64,000 nucleotides of DNA. It comes from Nissolia schottii (taxonomy: Eukaryota > Streptophyta > Magnoliopsida > Fabales > Fabaceae). Numbering within the stretch: the stretch's first letter is position 1; each line of letters starts with the position of its first letter. The position numbers and the translations under genes are program-made. This document shows positions 45,443 through 56,539 of this stretch, in pieces. Location: assembly GCA_003254905.1 (NCBI GenBank), contig QANU01063901.1, positions 328,234 to 392,233 on the forward strand, in the 5' to 3' direction. The notes under the pieces are model-generated. The model was not told the origin of the DNA and did not search any database. It saw only the letters and a list, made by a program, of their open reading frames with translations.

Positions 45443-48400
45443 ATGAAACACATGGCGTGCATGAAGTTGGGATCCAAATCTGAGGTCTTTTACCTTGATG
45501 GCCAAAATTGGTTAGTTTCTGTTCCTCATTTCTTAATAATTCCTTATTGATTTACAAAGTTCATAAACTCATCATTTTTTGTGTCCTCTCACATTCTGTC
45601 GCTGTTAAAACATTTTCCTTTCATCTCATTGACAAGTTTAGAACCATTGGTTTATATTCCAGAATGTTTTGTCGGAATGATGCGACATGATTGGTTATTG
45701 TATAACTATAACCATCATGACAAAACTCGTTTTCTGTTAGCTCTTTGTCTGTGAATATGTAAAGGGTAACTGTTTGTAGTGTTTTAGGAAGTGGTTTTGT
45801 CATGTGATTTTGAAACGGTTTTGTGGTTAAAATTGGAATGGTTTGTAAGTTTATGGAAATTAAGGAAATTATACACACACACACCCCTTATCTTGTGACC
45901 CCAATAGTTGCATGCTGGATAACAGGTTCCATTTTCTTAGTCATAATGATACATTAATTTTGGCTCAAGTTTTGATAATTTTCTTAAGAAAAGTATTAAA
46001 ATTTCTGTTATACTAGATGTCTAGCATGAAAAAAAAAATGCTTAACACTTTATGTTTATCAATTGAATTCACAAGCTGTGCAGCATAGACTTTTTACTAC
46101 ATTCTACTAGTACTCTGGTCTATAATAATGAATTTTCATAACCTTGCTGACCATCCTATGCCCCAACTATAGGCTCTGCTCAACTGGACTTCCAAGTGAT
46201 GTCATTGTTGAAATTGGTGAGACATCTTTTCATCTCCACAAGGTGTGTTTTCAACCTTCAACCTAGAGTTTGTTTTTATAAACATTCTTGTATGGATACA
46301 ATTCTAACTCCTCGTGATTAAGCATAGTAACAACAAAATAGGATGATACACTAATCACTTGTTTTTGTGTCCCGCCAATTTTATTGCAAGTGTGCTTAAA
46401 TATAATGTGTTAGAATTGTGTCTACATAAGAATTTTTCTTGTTTTCATACTATGTCTATATCTCTTATCACTTTCCATGTTGACGTCTTTAACCCCATTC
46501 TTGGTGTATTAACCAGTTCCCGTTGATATCAAGAAGTGAAGAACTAGAAAGCCTAGTGAAAGAATCATCAAATGACCATGAAAAATCTATCATAGAACTC
46601 CATGACTTGCCAGGAGGAGCCAAGGCCTTCTTGCTTGTGGCAAAGTTTTGCTATGGTGTCAAGATGGAGCTGATCCCATCAAATATTGTCAGCCTCCGGT
46701 GCGCTGCTGAATACCTCCACATGACCGAGGACTACGGCGAGGGAAACCTCATCATACAGACAGAAAACTTCCTCAACCACATATTTGGCAACTGGACAAA
46801 CACTCTCAATGCCCTCAAAACATGCGAAGAAGTCTTGCCTTTCGCTGAAGAGCTCTGCATTGCCTCAAGGTGTATACATTCCTTGGTGCTCAAGGCAGCA
46901 GATCCAAGCTTGGTTGTTACTGTCCAGAGTGTTGTTCAGAGCCCTGAAGATGGGGCAAGCATCACAACAAAGGCATCATCAGGGGAAGATTGGTATGTTA
47001 ATAATCTATCATTTCTCCCTAAAGCTTAAGCTGAGGGGAAGAAGCAATTGAATGATTTTCATATATAGTCTCTTTACATGCCCCTTCATGCAGGAGCTTT
47101 TTTGGCTTGCAACGTGAATAATTTTTATTGAACCCTTGATCTTTTGGTCATAATAGCCTTGATACCATGCCAATAATCATCTCTCCAAAAAAAAAAAAAA
47201 TTAAGCTAATGGGAGGAGGCACTTTAATGGTTTTTATATATCTTTACAGGTGGTTCGAGGATGTTTGTTCACTGAGTTTGCCATTGTACAAGAGGTTCAT
47301 GCAAGGTGCTAATGCAAGGCATATGAAGCCAGAGAGAATTGTTGGATCCCTTGTCTACTATGCAAAGAGGCATGTCCCTTTGTTAGGAAGCCAATCAATT
47401 CCTTCTTCTTTTAAGTCCAATCTCTCAACACCTTCTGAGGCAGATCAGAGGAACCTCATTGAGGAAATTGTGGAGTTGATGCCTAATGTGAAAGGAATCA
47501 CCCCAACCAAGTTCTTGCTTAGGGTCCTCAGAACAGCAATGGCATTATATGTAAGCTCATCCTGCTGTGCTAGCTTGGAGAAGATGATTGGTGCTCAATT
47601 GGATGAGGCAGATCTTGACGATCTCTTGATTCCGAATATCGGCTACTCCATGGAGACCCTTTATGATCTTGACTGTGTTCAAAGGATGCTTGACCACTTC
47701 ATGATTGTAGAGCATGACGTGATCGATTCTGCTACATCTAATGACATAGAGGAAGAGAGAGGAAGATTGGTTGTTGAGGCTTCTTCTCAGGTTGTGGTGA
47801 CACCAATGACAAAAGTGGCTAATCTTATGGATAATTATCTGGCTGAAGTTGCACCTGATGTCAATGTAAAGCTGCCAAAGTTTCAGTCACTTGCTTCTGT
47901 GATTCCTGACTATGCCAGGACCCTTGATGATGGCATATACCGTGCAGTTGATATATATCTCAAGGTACAAAAATAAAGGAACCATTGGTCTGCATATCTT
48001 CTGATCTATGTAACTAATTCCACCTAACAAGACAAGGCCTAGTTGTTTCCAATGATGTTTCACTAATTAGATTCTCAATTTTTCATGGCAGGCACATCCT
48101 TGGTTGACAGATTCAGAGAAAGAACAGATGTGCAGGCTCATGAACTGCCAGAAGCTCTCCCTAGAAGCCAGCACCCATGCGGCACAGAACGAGCGACTCC
48201 CCCTCCGAGTAGTAGTGCAAGTCCTATTCTTCGAGCAGTTGAAGCTCCGGACATCAGTCGCCAGCTGGTTCTTCGAACCCAACAACTTAGAAGCCTCGCA
48301 GAACGTCAGCGACAACCTTGATCTCATAAGGCGTGATGGAGTCATACCCTACAATCCGATCATAGCCTTTGACAACATGAAGGAGCGAGTTTTTGAGCTT

Positions 48401-48604
48401 GAGAAGGAATGCTTGCACATGAAGCGAGAGCTCGAGAAGATGACGAAGTCAAAGGTCAGTTGGAACGTGATCCTCAAGAAATTAGGGTGCAGGCTAATGC
48501 CTAAGCCTCAACCCAATGCCATGGTGTCAAAGCCTTGCAGGAAGTCAAAGATTTCGCCTGCATCAGGAAACCAGATGAAAGATAAGGTCATGGCTGTGAA
48601 GTGA
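45443..48604 (+). CDS. BTB/POZ and NPH3 domain (NRL family) protein
   Basis: Five exons: 45443-45510, 46173-46242, 46517-46992, 47250-47964, 48092-48604. The sum is 1842 nt, 613 aa. The N-terminal BTB domain (about 28-150) includes [28 protein letters not shown] and [17 protein letters not shown]. The NPH3 domain starts at [11 protein letters not shown] (from 205) and includes [16 protein letters not shown] and the family motif [20 protein letters not shown]-terminal [16 protein letters not shown] coiled coil follows, then a basic tail. NRL proteins act as adaptors, often for CUL3 ligases, in phototropin or auxin signalling at the plasma membrane; that role is inferred from the family. An in-frame ATG at 45452 gives [11 protein letters not shown], the usual family start, so 610 aa is possible. 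The clade is not assigned. Confidence 0.95.
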
Positions 48605-50560
48605 AAATAAGGAGATTCTTAGTTTTAATTATTAATCTTTTTCTAGTTGATGCTACTTTGGTGATCAATTACTTGCTTTTCTTATATGCTACTTTAGACA
48701 TTATGATTAGAACTTCTTATGTAGTTTCACTTTTGGGTTAGGCCTTTTTTGGTCTGCATCAATGACTACTGTTTTCTAATGGTTTAGCTAGTTATGTTCA
48801 GTTCATAAGCTAAAGGTTTCTTTTGTTACTTATGCTCCTCCATTGATCTCTCTCCTATGATCATCTTCTTTTTTCTTAATTTATGGAAATGGCTTTTTGA
48901 TCAATAAGAGTAACCATGTATGGTGAAGTTGTGAAATTTGACATTTTTGCCTCTAAAGCTTGTAATTATTACTTAATCAAACTTTTATGTTTACGCATTA
49001 AGTTTGGCTCTAATGCTTTTTTATTTTTTTTTTCTATTTTCATCCGTATTTTAACTTTCCCCCCTATAAACAGAATATTTATTTTTATTAATAACAGAAT
49101 ATATTTTTAGTAAATGACTTTAAACGTTTCAAAAGTTTTCACTAAATAAATCATATTTTTAATATTTCATATAACTTAATTTAAGATCAATTTGATACTT
49201 CGTACCACTTTAATATATTTTTAAAAATGTAAACAAATGTTAATATTGAACTATATATCTATCTCCAATTAATCCCAAGCCTGATATGTTTAATCATCAA
49301 GATAATATCTAATGATTCAACCATTGAATTAATAAAATTTAGGAAAATTTTTCAATTTAGTCCCTTTTGATTTTTATTTCGATCAACTTGATCCCTATTA
49401 ATTTTTTTTTGTCAATTTCGTCCTTCTTAATTTTCAAAGTCAGACAATTTCATCGTTACATTAATCTGCTTAACGGTGGTTGCTGACGTGACACTTGACG
49501 GAGCGACGTGGCATGTTAACTGCCACGTCACCCCGTCCATTTCAGCGTCATTGGCATGTGCCTCACACATGAGGTGAAACAACGTCGTTTTGTTGTCCTT
49601 TATAATTTTTATTTATACTTTTTTCATAAAAGTTTGATTTTTTTTTAACTCATCAGTAACACAGTTCAAGTATAAAATATATATAGTTGTAGTAAAATAA
49701 CACAATAATATTGGTAGCTTAGTGGTAATGATTTTTGCTTATTTAGCTTGATTTATTAAATTCAATTTTTGAGTCACTAATTAGTAACGCAATTTAAGTA
49801 TATAATAAATATAATTGTTGTAACATTATATTATAATAATGCTGGTAGTTTATTGACAAAGTTGCTTGTCTTTCTCTAAAGAGACCTAAGTTAAAGTCTT
49901 ACCTCTTATAAAAAATAATTTTTTTTTAATAAAAATGAAAATCAAGAGAGACTAAATTGGAGGTTTTTCCTAAAATTTAATACTTATAAGAAAGTATTCA
50001 ATAACTTACTCTTATAAAAAGTGAGATAGTAAGAACAATTTCTTGTGATCCTTGACTTGACATAAAATAACTCTAAAACATATGACTAATGTGTACACTC
50101 TTAAATGAATTTAGAAACACAAAATAATTAGTCACAGCGGTAGTTACCTTAGTTTATAAAAGAAAAAAGAAAGTCAATGTAATCAAGCTCCCAAAACTGC
50201 CAAGCAAATATGCAAGTTTTTGATTTTGTTGTAAATATAAATGGAATTAGAAAAGGAGATGTTGAAATAAATTTACATAGATAGAAAGTTTGAAAACTAA
50301 TCTTGATCAAATGAGTTTGAAAACTGCGTGGTGTGTGAAAAAAGTTAGTAACGGTGTAAATAATGACATTTTTAACCAAAAAAAAAAGTAGCTAAATAAT
50401 TTTTTTATCAAGATAAAAATGGAAAAAAAAGTTAGACACTAATAAAAGTTATTTTCATGAATTCTCTTTATTGTATATATAGATAATATATAGCCCAATA
50501 TATCAAAAACAACAATAGTTGTGGCCCAATCTCAAGATTGAAGATACATGACCCATGAGC
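48605..50560. other. NPH3 3'UTR and intergenic DNA with a TIR element
   Basis: The first 250-300 bp are the likely 3'UTR. A non-autonomous element occupies about 49.34-49.98 kb (listed separately). The remainder up to the COX16 leader is AT-rich without a gene. Confidence 0.5.
49337..49985. mobile_element. Non-autonomous TIR element with internal tandem duplication
   Basis: The ends are inverted copies: AGGAAAATTTTTCAATTTAG at the left and, inward from the right, AGGAAAAACCTCCAATTTAG, each followed by a TC(C/T)(C)-TTTTGATTTT-like run. Flanks share AAAATTT, but a clean target duplication could not be set. Inside are a palindromic 'gacgtggcatgttaactgccacgtca' and a roughly 120-bp direct duplication (49,651-49,775 and 49,776-49,890). 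A tRNA-like A-box match AGCTTAGTGG is at 49716-49725. Confidence 0.55.
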
Positions 50561-52397
50561 CCAAATCTTAGGCGCTGAGCGAAACCCCCCTCTTTCGCTA
50601 TCGTCTTGTTCGTAGCAACAACTCGACATTCTCAGAGGAAGCGGATCTTTCACTTCACAGCAACAACCAAGTGACGAGCTAAAGAACAATCTTTCCTTTC
50701 CTTGAACAAATAGCTGTTTTTGATCCATCCAGGTTTGTTCTTTACCTTTCAAAGTTTCACAATTTACTCTCTAAACCTTCCACATGTTCGATAAAATGTC
50801 TCAATATAAAACCAACTTGATTCTTAGAACGAAATGAATGATATTAGTGTTAGTGACCCAAACAGACCCAACAGAATTCACAGCAACCTAAACGTAATAC
50901 TGTCCAAAAAATCTAATTTAGAGGGCAGCCCTGGGCCCATTAGTTTAGGCCCATATAATAGTTAGACCAAGCCCTACTCTATATTTGTCATGGGCTTCAC
51001 ATTGGGCTTGGGCCAACAACTCTCATTCCATCTCTCATCTTTGTCGCTCACAACTCACAAGCGTGCGCCACCATCTCTGGACGCATCTCGACCATTGCTG
51101 TTACGTCACGCCGCCATCGCCGCCGCTTCACGCTGCCATCCCTCCGTGTCGGCGAGCTCGCGTTTCGCTCCAATCAGGTGCATTTCGCGTTTCGCTTCAG
51201 GCTCAAAAATTAAACTGTGAATTGCAATTTTCATTTTTCAATTTTAATTTCTGGCATTCAAAGCTTTCGATCTTGCTTGATTCATTTTTTTTTGTGGGGC
51301 TCGGAGCAAAATAAAAAAAACGGTGCAGGATTTGTGTGCCTTGAGCTGTAGTTGCAGGTTCTGGAGGGAATCGTGCTTCTCAGATTCTCTGGTCAGAAAG
51401 CGATGGCCTTTACTCACTTCCTTCGTTTTCCCCCGTTTTAGAGCTTGATCCCAATATGTTTTTCAACACTATTTTTGCAAATTAGTGCATAGGGTGTGTG
51501 CTTTGGTTAAAACAACTCTACCCTAGTTAATATTGGCATTTGTCACAAACAATACTGATTTGATTAAATTTATACTTGTTAATGATGTGATAAAATTGGA
51601 TGAGTGTGTAGAGATAACTAAATGAAAGTGATTTTTGGACCAGAAGAAATGAAGTAATTAACATAAGTTGGGTGCATACAGTTGTAGTGATATTTGTTAG
51701 TTAGAATGCTAAACTAAATGCAGGAATTTTGGTTTGGGCCTTCATGTTTTACTGATATCATATGGAATTTTACACTGACTGAAGATCACATTTAAACTCC
51801 TCTTCTATACATATTTCAAATTAAACTTAACTCAGGTTCCATTGGTGTTTATGATGATTCTATTGGTATGAGGTTTTACAGGGTAATATAATTGGTTAGT
51901 TCGCAAGGATAACTAGTAATTTTGATAGAGTTTATGATAGTTCACCTGAACATAAACATCAAAAGCTAATAAGCAACAATCTTCGATGAACGGTGATCAT
52001 CTTGTTGTGCTTAAGTCTCTGACTGAAAGCATAAGGAAGCAATTAATAGGAGTGCTATTTTACCTGCTGGAAACTACTAGTATGAGCTTTTTTATACCAT
52101 AGCTAGAGAATTTTGTTATGGTTTTAGAGTGAAGACCTGAAGTTAGGAATTAGAAGTGATTTCATGTGGTATGATATATTATGATGCGGAGTACTAAAAA
52201 GAAGAAGGGGATTTGAAGAAGGAGACAGAGTTTCGAAATTTAACTCTGACAAGAGTTGTTGTTGCAGTACCTGTGGCAGTATTGGATTTGGAGTATCAAT
52301 GGCAGGAAAAAATAGATTAGTTCAGTCCAAGAGTGTGTGATTGATGATGGCAATGGCGTTGGCATGTTCCATTTCCCATGTGTGGGACTAGAGTTAG

Positions 52398-52424
52398 GTA
52401 ATGTGTGTGTGTGTGTGTGTGTGT
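52398..52424 (+). repeat. (GT)n microsatellite
   Basis: A run of GT dinucleotides inside the hAT element. Confidence 0.85.
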
Positions 52425-53105
52425 TCAGTTGTGTGGATGTGAAGGAGATGTACATGGGGGGAAACAGATGAAGCCACTTAACAGCTAAGTAAAATAGATT
52501 AGATTTTAGATATAAGGGGTACGTGAATAGGTTTTGGATGATACAATGATATGATAAAGAATGAGTTATAAGATTGAGATTATTGAAATCTCCAATCCTC
52601 TTTTTTTTTATCATTTTTAAATAAATATATTTCATGTATTGTAACAAATAATTGACTTTGGGTTTTCTAATTTTGATTTGTTTCAACATTAGGATTTGAA
52701 GGAGTAGAGAAAAAGGAATTCCCAGCCAAGGACGCTGAATTGAGAAGATAGGAACAGGTATATTTGAGATCTTTTATCTTTTATCTTGCTGAAACCATTT
52801 TGACTATGTTGTTCTATTATATTCATGTCTTTGTGATTGTTTGGATTGCTTGTTAACTGATATGCCTCATATTCTATGTTTTTGTATTATAGTCCAATGT
52901 GCATGATAATGAAGATGAGGATGAAGAACGAAGTTGTTCTATTTAGTTATTAAGATTAGTTTTTAGGCTTTTTAAGAAGAAAAAAATTGTAATAATTTAT
53001 AATTATGCGCTTTATTTGACAAATTGAACTTTTGCGACCATCTTAGACAATTTTTGGAACTAATCTGTCATTAAAAAAAAGCTTTAAAGCATTAAAAAAA
53101 AAAAG

Positions 53106-53420
53106 GTGTGGTGCCAAGCCCATGGGCTTGTGGGTCTCATGGGCCGTGTCGGCTCGAGTTAACCAATAACGTTATTGCTAGCCATCTTTAAAGCATAAAG
53201 ACAAAAAAGAAAAAAAAATTAGGTGTGGGGCTACGCCCATGGGCTTTTTTGGGCTCATGGGCTTGTTTGGCATGTGGCCCATGGGCCGTGTCGGCCTGAG
53301 TTGGCCAATAACATTAATGCTCGTCAACTTTAAAGCATAAAGACAAAAAGAAAAAAATAAGTGTTGGGTTAGGCCCATGGGCTTTTTGGGCCTGTGAGCC
53401 CCATGGGCCATCAACGGGCC
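53106..53420 (+). repeat. Subterminal tandem repeats of the hAT element, three units
   Basis: Three direct units of about 115-130 bp each contain GCCCATGGGCTT, 'catgggccgtgtcggc', 'gttggccaataac' and 'ctttaaagcataaagacaaaaa'. They begin near 53,106, 53,222 and 53,355, the third being partial. Subterminal repeats are typical binding-site clusters in hAT elements. Confidence 0.75.
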
Positions 53421-53757
53421 AACACAATAACCAAAAAAAAAAGGAAAAAAACCAATTTTTTTTAACTTAGGGTGAGCCCATGGGCTAACCCTTGCCCATT
53501 GGGCTTAAGGCCCATTGGGTTTTTTGTCTATGGGGCTTTTGAGCCCTATCGGCTTTTTGGGACCCAAGCCCTATTAAGCCTAGTTAGAATATGGCCTAAT
53601 AGGGGAGGGCCCCCTATTTTGACACCTCTAACTAAACGCTTCCCTTGTTTGATAGGTTAATCTTGCTTGGTATGCTGTACAGAGTTAGCAGGATTGTTCC
53701 TTGCTGAATATATAGCATATTTGTGGAAGAGGAAATTCCGGTGTTGTGTGTGTGGCA

Positions 53758-54817
53758 ATGACTACAATTCAGGCAGATAAAGCTAAAGATCATGGTAAGC
53801 AAGCAATGTCAGCTCAGAATTCAGGCTCTTCTTTTAAGAGATGGGGAAGGAAAGGTCCCTTTGTCAGATATGGCCTCCCTATGATCTCTCTCACTGTTCT
53901 TGGTGCTCTTGGCCTTGGTCATCTCTTGCAAGGAAGGTTTGTCCCTAATTCTTTCATCAAGTGGCTTCATTTCCATGTTTTTCTCCCTTGTACTTATCCT
54001 CTGTTGAAATGAAAATCAACACTTCTGAAGAAGAGGGAATGTTGTAATTGGTTCTCAAACTCTTTTTTTGAGGCCCACATTGGTCTCTTAAAAAAAAAAA
54101 AACCTCAAATTGGTCTTGAAGATTTTAAACGACAACCTCATTAGTCATTCCGTCTGAAATATTCAAGGACTAATGGGGATAACTTTTAAAATATTCAATG
54201 ACTAATTCGTGGTTTTTTTTTTTTTTTTGGTTGAGGGACCAATGTGATCATTGGTAAAAAGTTGAAGAACCAATTAGGGCATTAACCCTTTTTAGAATTG
54301 GGTTTGAGGGATTTGTGTGATTTATGCTTTAGTTATCGTTTATATACCCATTCTATCTTTTTTTATACTTTTTCAATGCTCGCAGCAAGGATATTGCAAA
54401 GGTGAAGGATGATCGGGAATGGGAAATAATTGAAGCTAGAAAATCACTGTCTAGACTTGGACCTGTATACAAGCCAAAAAATACTTCATTGGAGGATGAA
54501 CTCAAGGTGTGTTGTTTTTCTCCTTTCAAGTAATTCTTTGCTAGGCAGTGCTAACCATATGCACTCTAAGTGGTACTTTTATACATGTCAACTATTGAAT
54601 CGGGTGCCCAAGAGATGATGTAGTATGACTGTATGAGTGTCTAACCAAGAATTATTATTTTTTCTTTCCTTTCGGTAGCAATTTCATGTAATGTAATAAA
54701 GAATATAGAAAGTTTACCTTTTTATTTTGTGTTGCATAGGTCTTGCAACAAAAGGTGAACATTAACGAGTACGAGTACAAGAAAATCCCCAAACCAAAAG
54801 AGGGCAAGTACGAGTAG
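53758..54817 (+). CDS. COX16: Cytochrome c oxidase assembly protein COX16
   Basis: Three coding exons, 53758-53936, 54386-54506 and 54740-54817; the sum is 378 nt, 125 aa. The start ATG follows GTGTGGCA in the second leader exon; a first leader exon ends at CCATCCAG near 50,732, so the 5'UTR intron contains the hAT element. The protein has a hydrophilic N-terminus, one membrane segment (about 37-58, [20 protein letters not shown]), then [18 protein letters not shown], close to the conserved E-W region of COX16, and a lysine-rich tail. COX16 is a small inner-membrane protein needed for assembly of complex IV, acting on COX2 metallation in yeast and man; the plant role is inferred. Intron 1 carries a small TIR repeat at 54,041-54,290. 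A truncated paralogue lies at 42.4-43.0 kb. Confidence 0.92.
54041..54290. mobile_element. Small TIR repeat in COX16 intron 1
   Basis: The left end 'gttgtaattggttctcaaactc...cacattggtctctt' and the right end 'gagggaccaatgtgatc...gaagaaccaattagggcattaaccc' are imperfect inverted copies about 50 bp long. There is a poly-T and poly-A rich middle. It looks like a non-autonomous DNA element; no certain target duplication was found. Confidence 0.5.
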
Positions 54818-55132
54818 ATTAGAGCAGTGGACTCTATGACTTCTGAATTTCTCATGTAGCGAGCTCATAACCAATTTTCATGGAGTAAAGAGCCAGGTCT
54901 TATATCTCAAGTGAAGCTGTTATTGCCTCTTCTTTAGTGTTATGACTGTGTGAAATTATGGGAGACGTAGTGTAGATAAATTCTCATTGTCTCTGGATTT
55001 ATTTTTTGTTATTTGGTTTTGTTTAAAAGAATTTTGAAGTACAGTACAGGAAACAGCAAAACTATACGTTTGGTTCTATTTTAATAGAAGTGAAAAAAAT
55101 GTTCATGTTTCTTGTCATAGTTTGCCGTGCCA

Positions 55133-55968
55133 TTATTGTTATGGAGAATGCCGACATAGGTCCCTGAACAAAAAAATCTCATCATAGGTCCCTAAACTTT
55201 TTTGCCGTTTTCCCGTTCATCCCTTCGTCACGTCACGATAGAACATGTGGTTGTTAACTTGCCCTTTCTTTCTCACTTCCCCATCCTCCATGGTAGCTGT
55301 AACTTGTTACCATCTTCCATCGTCATCATCATCTTATTTCCTCCACCAAGCCAAATTTCACACTCTCATTCATCTTCGTTGTTCACTGTTTGCCCCAACC
55401 CTCTCCTCGCTGTCAAAATCTCATCATCACACACTCACCATCACTCATTTTGCTCCCTGAACTTGTTTGCTTTGGCTACTTTAGAACGATGATTTGGTGA
55501 TTTGTTGATTTATGGTTCATAATGATTTTAGTGTTGTTGATTTGTTGATTTAGGTTTTAGAATAGTATTAGGGTTGTAATTTGGGGATTTGTTGATTAGG
55601 TGGCATTATGTGTTGTGATTTATTCAACAATTATTTACAATCTAAGTTTCAAATTGGTTCACCAATAATTTTTATTAGATTGTAAGTTGCTAGCAGTAGG
55701 TGATGATTAGAGATTTTTGGAGGAGGATCGAAGATGATAGCAAGTTGCAACTGTCATGAAGGATGGGGAAATGAAGAAGAAAGGGCGATTTAACGGTCAT
55801 GAGTGTTGTCATGACGTCACAAACAGATGAAAGGATGAATGGGGAAAAAGGCAAAAAAGTACAAGGACCTACAAGGGTTTTTTTTTTTTTTTCTTTTTTG
55901 ATTCAGGAACCTATGTGGGCAACGCAGAAAAGTTTAAGGACCTATGTGGACATTCTCCCTTATTGTTA
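55133..55968. mobile_element. Mutator-like MITE with perfect 9-bp TSD
   Basis: The element spans 55142-55959 (818 bp) between TTATTGTTA at 55133-55141 and 55960-55968. The inverted ends are TGGAGAATGCCGACATAGGT and, inward from the right, GGGAGAATGTCCACATAGGT, followed by further 'cataggtccctaaacttttt' copies. The inner part also has inverted complementarity ('cactatg/gtcatgag'-flanked blocks). The frames at 55,202-55,492 are low-complexity serine/histidine runs and are rejected as genes. Confidence 0.85.
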
Positions 55969-56019
55969 CCTTTCTTGCATTGATGCTCATAGGACGTAAC
56001 AACGATGATGCTTATTGCG

Positions 56020-56130
56020 TCATTGCTAATCGCCTTCCCTGTCCTACGTCTTGCGCGAGATGACTACACGTCTCGCGCACGACGTGCCTTCTCCTTTTTT
56101 TTTTATGCGTTGCTTCCAAGGGTCGTCACA
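56020..56130 (-). mobile_element. LTR 5'-end fragment of the solo-LTR family
   Basis: Read on the minus strand from 56130, TGTGACGACCCTTGGAAGC resembles the start of the 26.6-kb LTR (TGTGACAACCCTTAAAAAA). Then 'tgcgcgagacg...tctcgcgcaagacg' parallels 'tcacgcgagacgc...tctcatgcgagaca'. Only about the first 100 bp are present. Confidence 0.45.
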
Positions 56131-56539
56131 AGTTCTTTGATATTTTAGGTTTTAAGGGATTCATTAACACCTTTGTATAGATTCATCGAACTTCATTGAA
56201 TTTTTTTTTTTGTTGTTGATCAAGAAGCAGTTAGTCTTATGTAAACAATACTTTCTGTCTAGTTAGGAATTAATGCTTGATGGACAGTGGTCCATCATCT
56301 AGACAAGTAAACAGAAAAGGTATCAACAAGAGAACAATTTGAGAAGTTAAATGCTTTAACATTTTGAAAATAGAAAATAACTTTATGAAAAAGTAATTTA
56401 AGTTATTACAAGACAAAAAAACTAAAATTATAAGAGGCGTTATCACGCATTAGTACCCTTACCAATAAATTTGCTAGTTTAATTTTGATCCAACAGTGTC
56501 AAATATTTTTGTTCGACTTGTGCGTAGCTCTTTCTACTA

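Larger units (their letters stand above)
50887..53638 (+). mobile_element. hAT element (2.7 kb) in the COX16 5'UTR intron
   Basis: The element spans 50895-53630 (2736 bp), flanked by CCTAAACG and ACTAAACG (7 of 8 match) at 50887-50894 and 53631-53638. The empty site is preserved in the truncated COX16 copy, where CCTAAACG is followed directly by CTTCCCTTG. The termini are TAATACTGTCCAAAAA and, inward from the right, TAGAGGTGTCAAAATA, a hAT-type pair. The inside has a G/C-rich leader-like exon at about 50,985-51,220, introns, and a last exon near 52,893-52,947 ending SNVHDNEDEDEERSCSI and a stop. No transposase catalytic region is visible, so it is probably an internally deleted, non-autonomous copy. 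Confidence 0.85.

Noticed and set aside
46785..47051. 88-codon frame inside the NPH3 gene
   Set aside because: It overlaps NPH3 exon 3 in another frame and runs past its splice donor into the intron.
48067..48345. Minus-strand 92-codon frame
   Set aside because: Antisense to NPH3 exon 5, which has a strong protein family match.
50985..51314. 109-codon frame near the hAT left end
   Set aside because: G/C-rich leader-like sequence with no recognised domain; treated as element UTR/exon rather than a host gene.
55202..55492. 96-codon frame rich in Ser and His
   Set aside because: Lies within a MULE MITE with perfect 9-bp flanks; low complexity.
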